Origin: SXRF01 sp039808985
GTDB taxonomy: Bacteria; Pseudomonadota; Alphaproteobacteria; Rickettsiales; SXRF01
Direction of reading: 5' to 3'
NCBI GenBank assembly: GCA_039808985.1
Contig: JBDHUC010000031.1
Location: forward strand, 1-23,851
DNA length: 23,851 nt
The translations under genes were made by a program, and so were the position numbers. Below the pieces are notes generated by a model. It was not told the origin of the DNA. It did not search any database and saw only the letters and a program-made list of their open reading frames with translations. This document shows, piece after piece, positions 22,273-23,851 of this stretch. Within the stretch, counting starts at the first letter, position 1; each line of letters starts with the position of its first letter.

Positions 22273-23058
22273 ATGACCTCTCTTCTCCTAGTCGGCCACG
22301 GCAACATGGGCAGCGCCATGCTGGAAAGCTGGCGCAAAAGTTCTGCGCATGGCATTTCTGATTTTTATGTTATCGACCCCAAACATTCCGGACACGGTTT
22401 GTTTTTTCCGAATCTGGCAAGTCTTCCAGAGAGCATAAAACCGGATATAATAATTTTTGCAGCTAAGCCGCAGCAGCTTGCCGAAATTTTACCACTTTAT
22501 AAAAAGCGCTTTGGAAGCGCTCCATTATATATATCAATTGCCGCCGGAAAGGCGCTTGCGTTTTTCGTGCAGCATCTGGGAGATGATGCAAAGATAGTCC
22601 GCGCCATGCCCAATACTCCTGCCCTGATTGGCAAAGCGATAACAGGCCTGTGCGCAACACATAATATAGATGAGTCGCAAAAAAATCTGGCAACCTCACT
22701 GATGGAGTCCTTCGGCAAAGCAGTTTGGGTTGATGAATCAAACATGGACGCGGTAACGGCCTTATCAGGATCCGGCCCTGCTTATGTACTTTTATTTTTG
22801 GAATCACTCACCAGGGCCGGGATAAATTCCGGTCTGGCTCCTGATATAGCACAGACGCTTGCACTGGAAATGACGCACGGCACGATCCACCTCGCTTCAA
22901 AAAGCCCGGAAACTTTTGAAAAACTCCGCCATAACGTCACAAGCAAAGGCGGCACCACCGAAGCTGCCCTCAATATCCTTATGTCCGAAAACGGTATTGA
23001 AAAATTGCTGGATGATGCGGTAAAAGCCGCCATTAAACGCGCAGGCGAATTAGCATAA
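22273..23058 (+). CDS. proC: pyrroline-5-carboxylate reductase
   Basis: 261 aa, normal length. Last step of proline synthesis, reducing P5C with NAD(P)H. N-terminal dinucleotide loop LLVGHGNMGSAML, AAKPQQL, then RAMPNTPALIGKAITGLCA. The C-terminal dimerisation and active-site segment is DAVTALSGSGPAYVLLFLESL (from about residue 159) plus TSKGGTTEAALNIL. All expected motifs are intact. The ATG directly follows the heptamer array and has no Shine-Dalgarno, so the repeat may influence its translation. Confidence 0.96.
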   Translation: MTSLLLVGHGNMGSAMLESWRKSSAHGISDFYVIDPKHSGHGLFFPNLASLPESIKPDIIIFAAKPQQLAEILPLYKKRFGSAPLYISIAAGKALAFFVQHLGDDAKIVRAMPNTPALIGKAITGLCATHNIDESQKNLATSLMESFGKAVWVDESNMDAVTALSGSGPAYVLLFLESLTRAGINSGLAPDIAQTLALEMTHGTIHLASKSPETFEKLRHNVTSKGGTTEAALNILMSENGIEKLLDDAVKAAIKRAGELA

Positions 23059-23065
23059 CATCATC

Positions 23066-23097
23066 CCTGCCATCAGTCGTCTGCCATCCGTAATCCA
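23066..23097. repeat. short heptad-periodic tract after proC
   Basis: CTGCCATC occurs twice 14 bp apart (two 7-mers), in a tract that divides into ATCCCTG, CCATCAG, TCGTCTG, CCATCCG, TAATCCA. It is a weak, diverged relative of the other arrays. Confidence 0.35.
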
Positions 23098-23121
23098 ATT
23101 TTGTGCACTGCAACATTTTGC

Positions 23122-23150
23122 TTGACTTGCCCCAAACACCACTATATATT
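23122..23150 (+). promoter_or_regulatory. phasin gene promoter
   Basis: TTGACT (23122-23127), 17 bp, TATATT (23145-23150). This is one of the best sigma70-type matches in the window, about 55 bases before the ATG. Confidence 0.65.
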
Positions 23151-23204
23151 ACGCACCTAATTCGGGATTATTTGTTTTATTTACACCACTTTTAGGAGAT
23201 TTTT

Positions 23205-23630
23205 ATGACCTACAATCAAGCATTTGCCGATATGTTCAAGAATTCAATGGATTTCAACCAGATTTTTTCAACTGGCCGCCGCAACATGGAAGCTCTCTCT
23301 GCTGCCAACCAGGTAGTTGTTGAAAGCGCACAGGCTATAACCCGCCGCCAGGCAGAAGTTGCCCGCGCTAATATCGACAACGCGCTTAAGGTTTCCAAAG
23401 ACCTTATGACCAACGCAACCCCTGAAACCACCATCAGCAAACAGTCTGACCTGATGAAGGCTTTTTTTGAAAACACCCTCACCAACCTTCGTGAAGTTAG
23501 CGAACTGGTTACCAAATCAAGCTTCGAAGCGTTCGATGTGCTTAACCGCCGTACCGCTGAAAGCCTTGAAGAAATCAGCGCGGCTTCTGCGTCTGCCGGT
23601 TCTTCATCTAAAAAGAAATCAGCAGCTTAA
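23205..23630 (+). CDS. phasin family protein (PHA granule-associated)
   Basis: 141 aa, all helical, no signal peptide. Matches the phasin pattern: an N-terminal FADMFKNSMDFNQIFSTGRR, a long amphipathic coiled coil (NMEALSAANQVVVESAQAIT, RRQAEVARANIDNALKV, FFENTLTNLREVSELVTKSS) and a Ser/Ala/Lys tail ending in KKKSAA. Phasins coat polyhydroxyalkanoate granules and control their size; the basic tail is common. No PHA synthase is in the window. It has its own promoter, an AGGAG ribosome binding site and an intrinsic terminator, so it is a single-gene unit, probably highly expressed. Confidence 0.9.
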   Translation: MTYNQAFADMFKNSMDFNQIFSTGRRNMEALSAANQVVVESAQAITRRQAEVARANIDNALKVSKDLMTNATPETTISKQSDLMKAFFENTLTNLREVSELVTKSSFEAFDVLNRRTAESLEEISAASASAGSSSKKKSAA

Positions 23631-23652
23631 TTGCCGCTTTTTCTGAAATCAG

Positions 23653-23685
23653 AAGCCCCGGGGGGAAACTTCCGGGGCTTTTTTT
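23653..23685 (+). terminator. phasin intrinsic terminator
   Basis: AAGCCCCGG (23653-23661) pairs with CCGGGGCTT (23672-23680), followed by a run of T to 23685. A textbook rho-independent terminator. Confidence 0.9.
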
Positions 23686-23698
23686 GTCTGCCGTATTT

Positions 23699-23727
23699 GT
23701 CATTCCCGCCTTGAGCGGGAATCCAGA
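23699..23727. repeat. short dispersed palindrome
   Basis: ATTCCCGC-CTTGA-GCGGGAAT within GTCATTCCCGC...GCGGGAATCCAG. This form is widespread as an intergenic repeat in many bacteria. Confidence 0.6.
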
Positions 23728-23730
23728 AAC

Positions 23731-23851
23731 ACTAACTACTAACTACTAACTACTAACTACTAACTACTAACTACTAACTACTAACTACTAACTACTAACT
23801 ACTAACTACTAACTACTAACTACTAACTACTAACTACTAACTACTAACTAC
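23731..23851. repeat. perfect tandem array of the 7-mer ACTAACT
   Basis: About 17 uninterrupted identical copies run to the last base of the window, so the full length is unknown. It is the same heptamer family as the degenerate arrays at 1668, 3284 and 22191. Confidence 0.95.

Noticed and set aside
23731..23851. CRISPR array
   Set aside because: The unit is 7 bp with no spacers, and no cas genes are nearby; it is a simple tandem repeat.
1..23851. tRNA, rRNA or prophage genes
   Set aside because: No cloverleaf, rRNA-like or phage structural sequence was recognised by reading; a tRNA scan was not possible.

Overview
The window reads as a moderate-GC alphaproteobacterial chromosome segment. 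Core genes support this: dnaB followed by alr, ilvB/ilvN, ppk and ppx, ubiK then a YbjN-domain gene then proC, hldD, and a phasin. They sit among many intergenic palindromic repeats and short tandem repeats of the kind seen in repeat-rich, often host-associated alphaproteobacteria. Ankyrin-like proteins, a VapBC module and the repeat load fit a Rickettsiales, Holosporales, Micavibrio or Rhodospirillales type relative. The lineage is inferred and I do not name a species.

Layout. 1-1340: a broken GT87-type membrane glycosyltransferase cut by the window edge, then a 58-residue predicted membrane peptide whose stop codon lies in a 105-bp palindrome. 1341-1800: a mosaic of repeats. 1805-4410: dnaB and alr, separated by a heptamer array. 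4693-6906: a tight operon of five small AT-rich genes; the first has ankyrin repeats and the other four share a degenerate ankyrin-like helical module. 7006-10117: ilvB, a vapBC toxin-antitoxin pair, then ilvN; the module splits the usual ilvBN pair, and ilvB carries an in-frame palindromic repeat. 10114-11853 (minus): ogt then an intact GT87 protein. 11995-13005 (minus): an orphan sulfate-binding protein bordered by repeats. 13295-13861 (minus): a lipoprotein. 14018-14470: an unknown gene convergent with a SixA-type phosphatase. 15129-18867: ppk and ppx, for polyphosphate synthesis and breakdown. 18997-19917: two unknown small genes behind a good promoter. 20100-21092 (minus): hldD. 21188-23058: ubiK, a candidate small RNA or attenuated leader, the YbjN-domain gene and proC. 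23205-23630: a phasin with its own promoter and terminator. The window ends inside a perfect array of the 7-mer ACTAACT.

How the genes fit together. The housekeeping content covers replication (DnaB), peptidoglycan precursor supply (Alr), branched-chain amino acid and proline synthesis, LPS core precursor (HldD), ubiquinone assembly (UbiK), and storage metabolism (polyphosphate and PHA granules). The accessory layer has three parts: lineage-specific small proteins that could be secreted or host- or prey-directed factors, a toxin-antitoxin module inside a biosynthetic operon, and two families of mobile or expanding repeats. The repeats are palindromic elements, including one inside the ilvB reading frame, and a 7-bp-periodic tandem repeat found at several gene boundaries and apparently inside alr.
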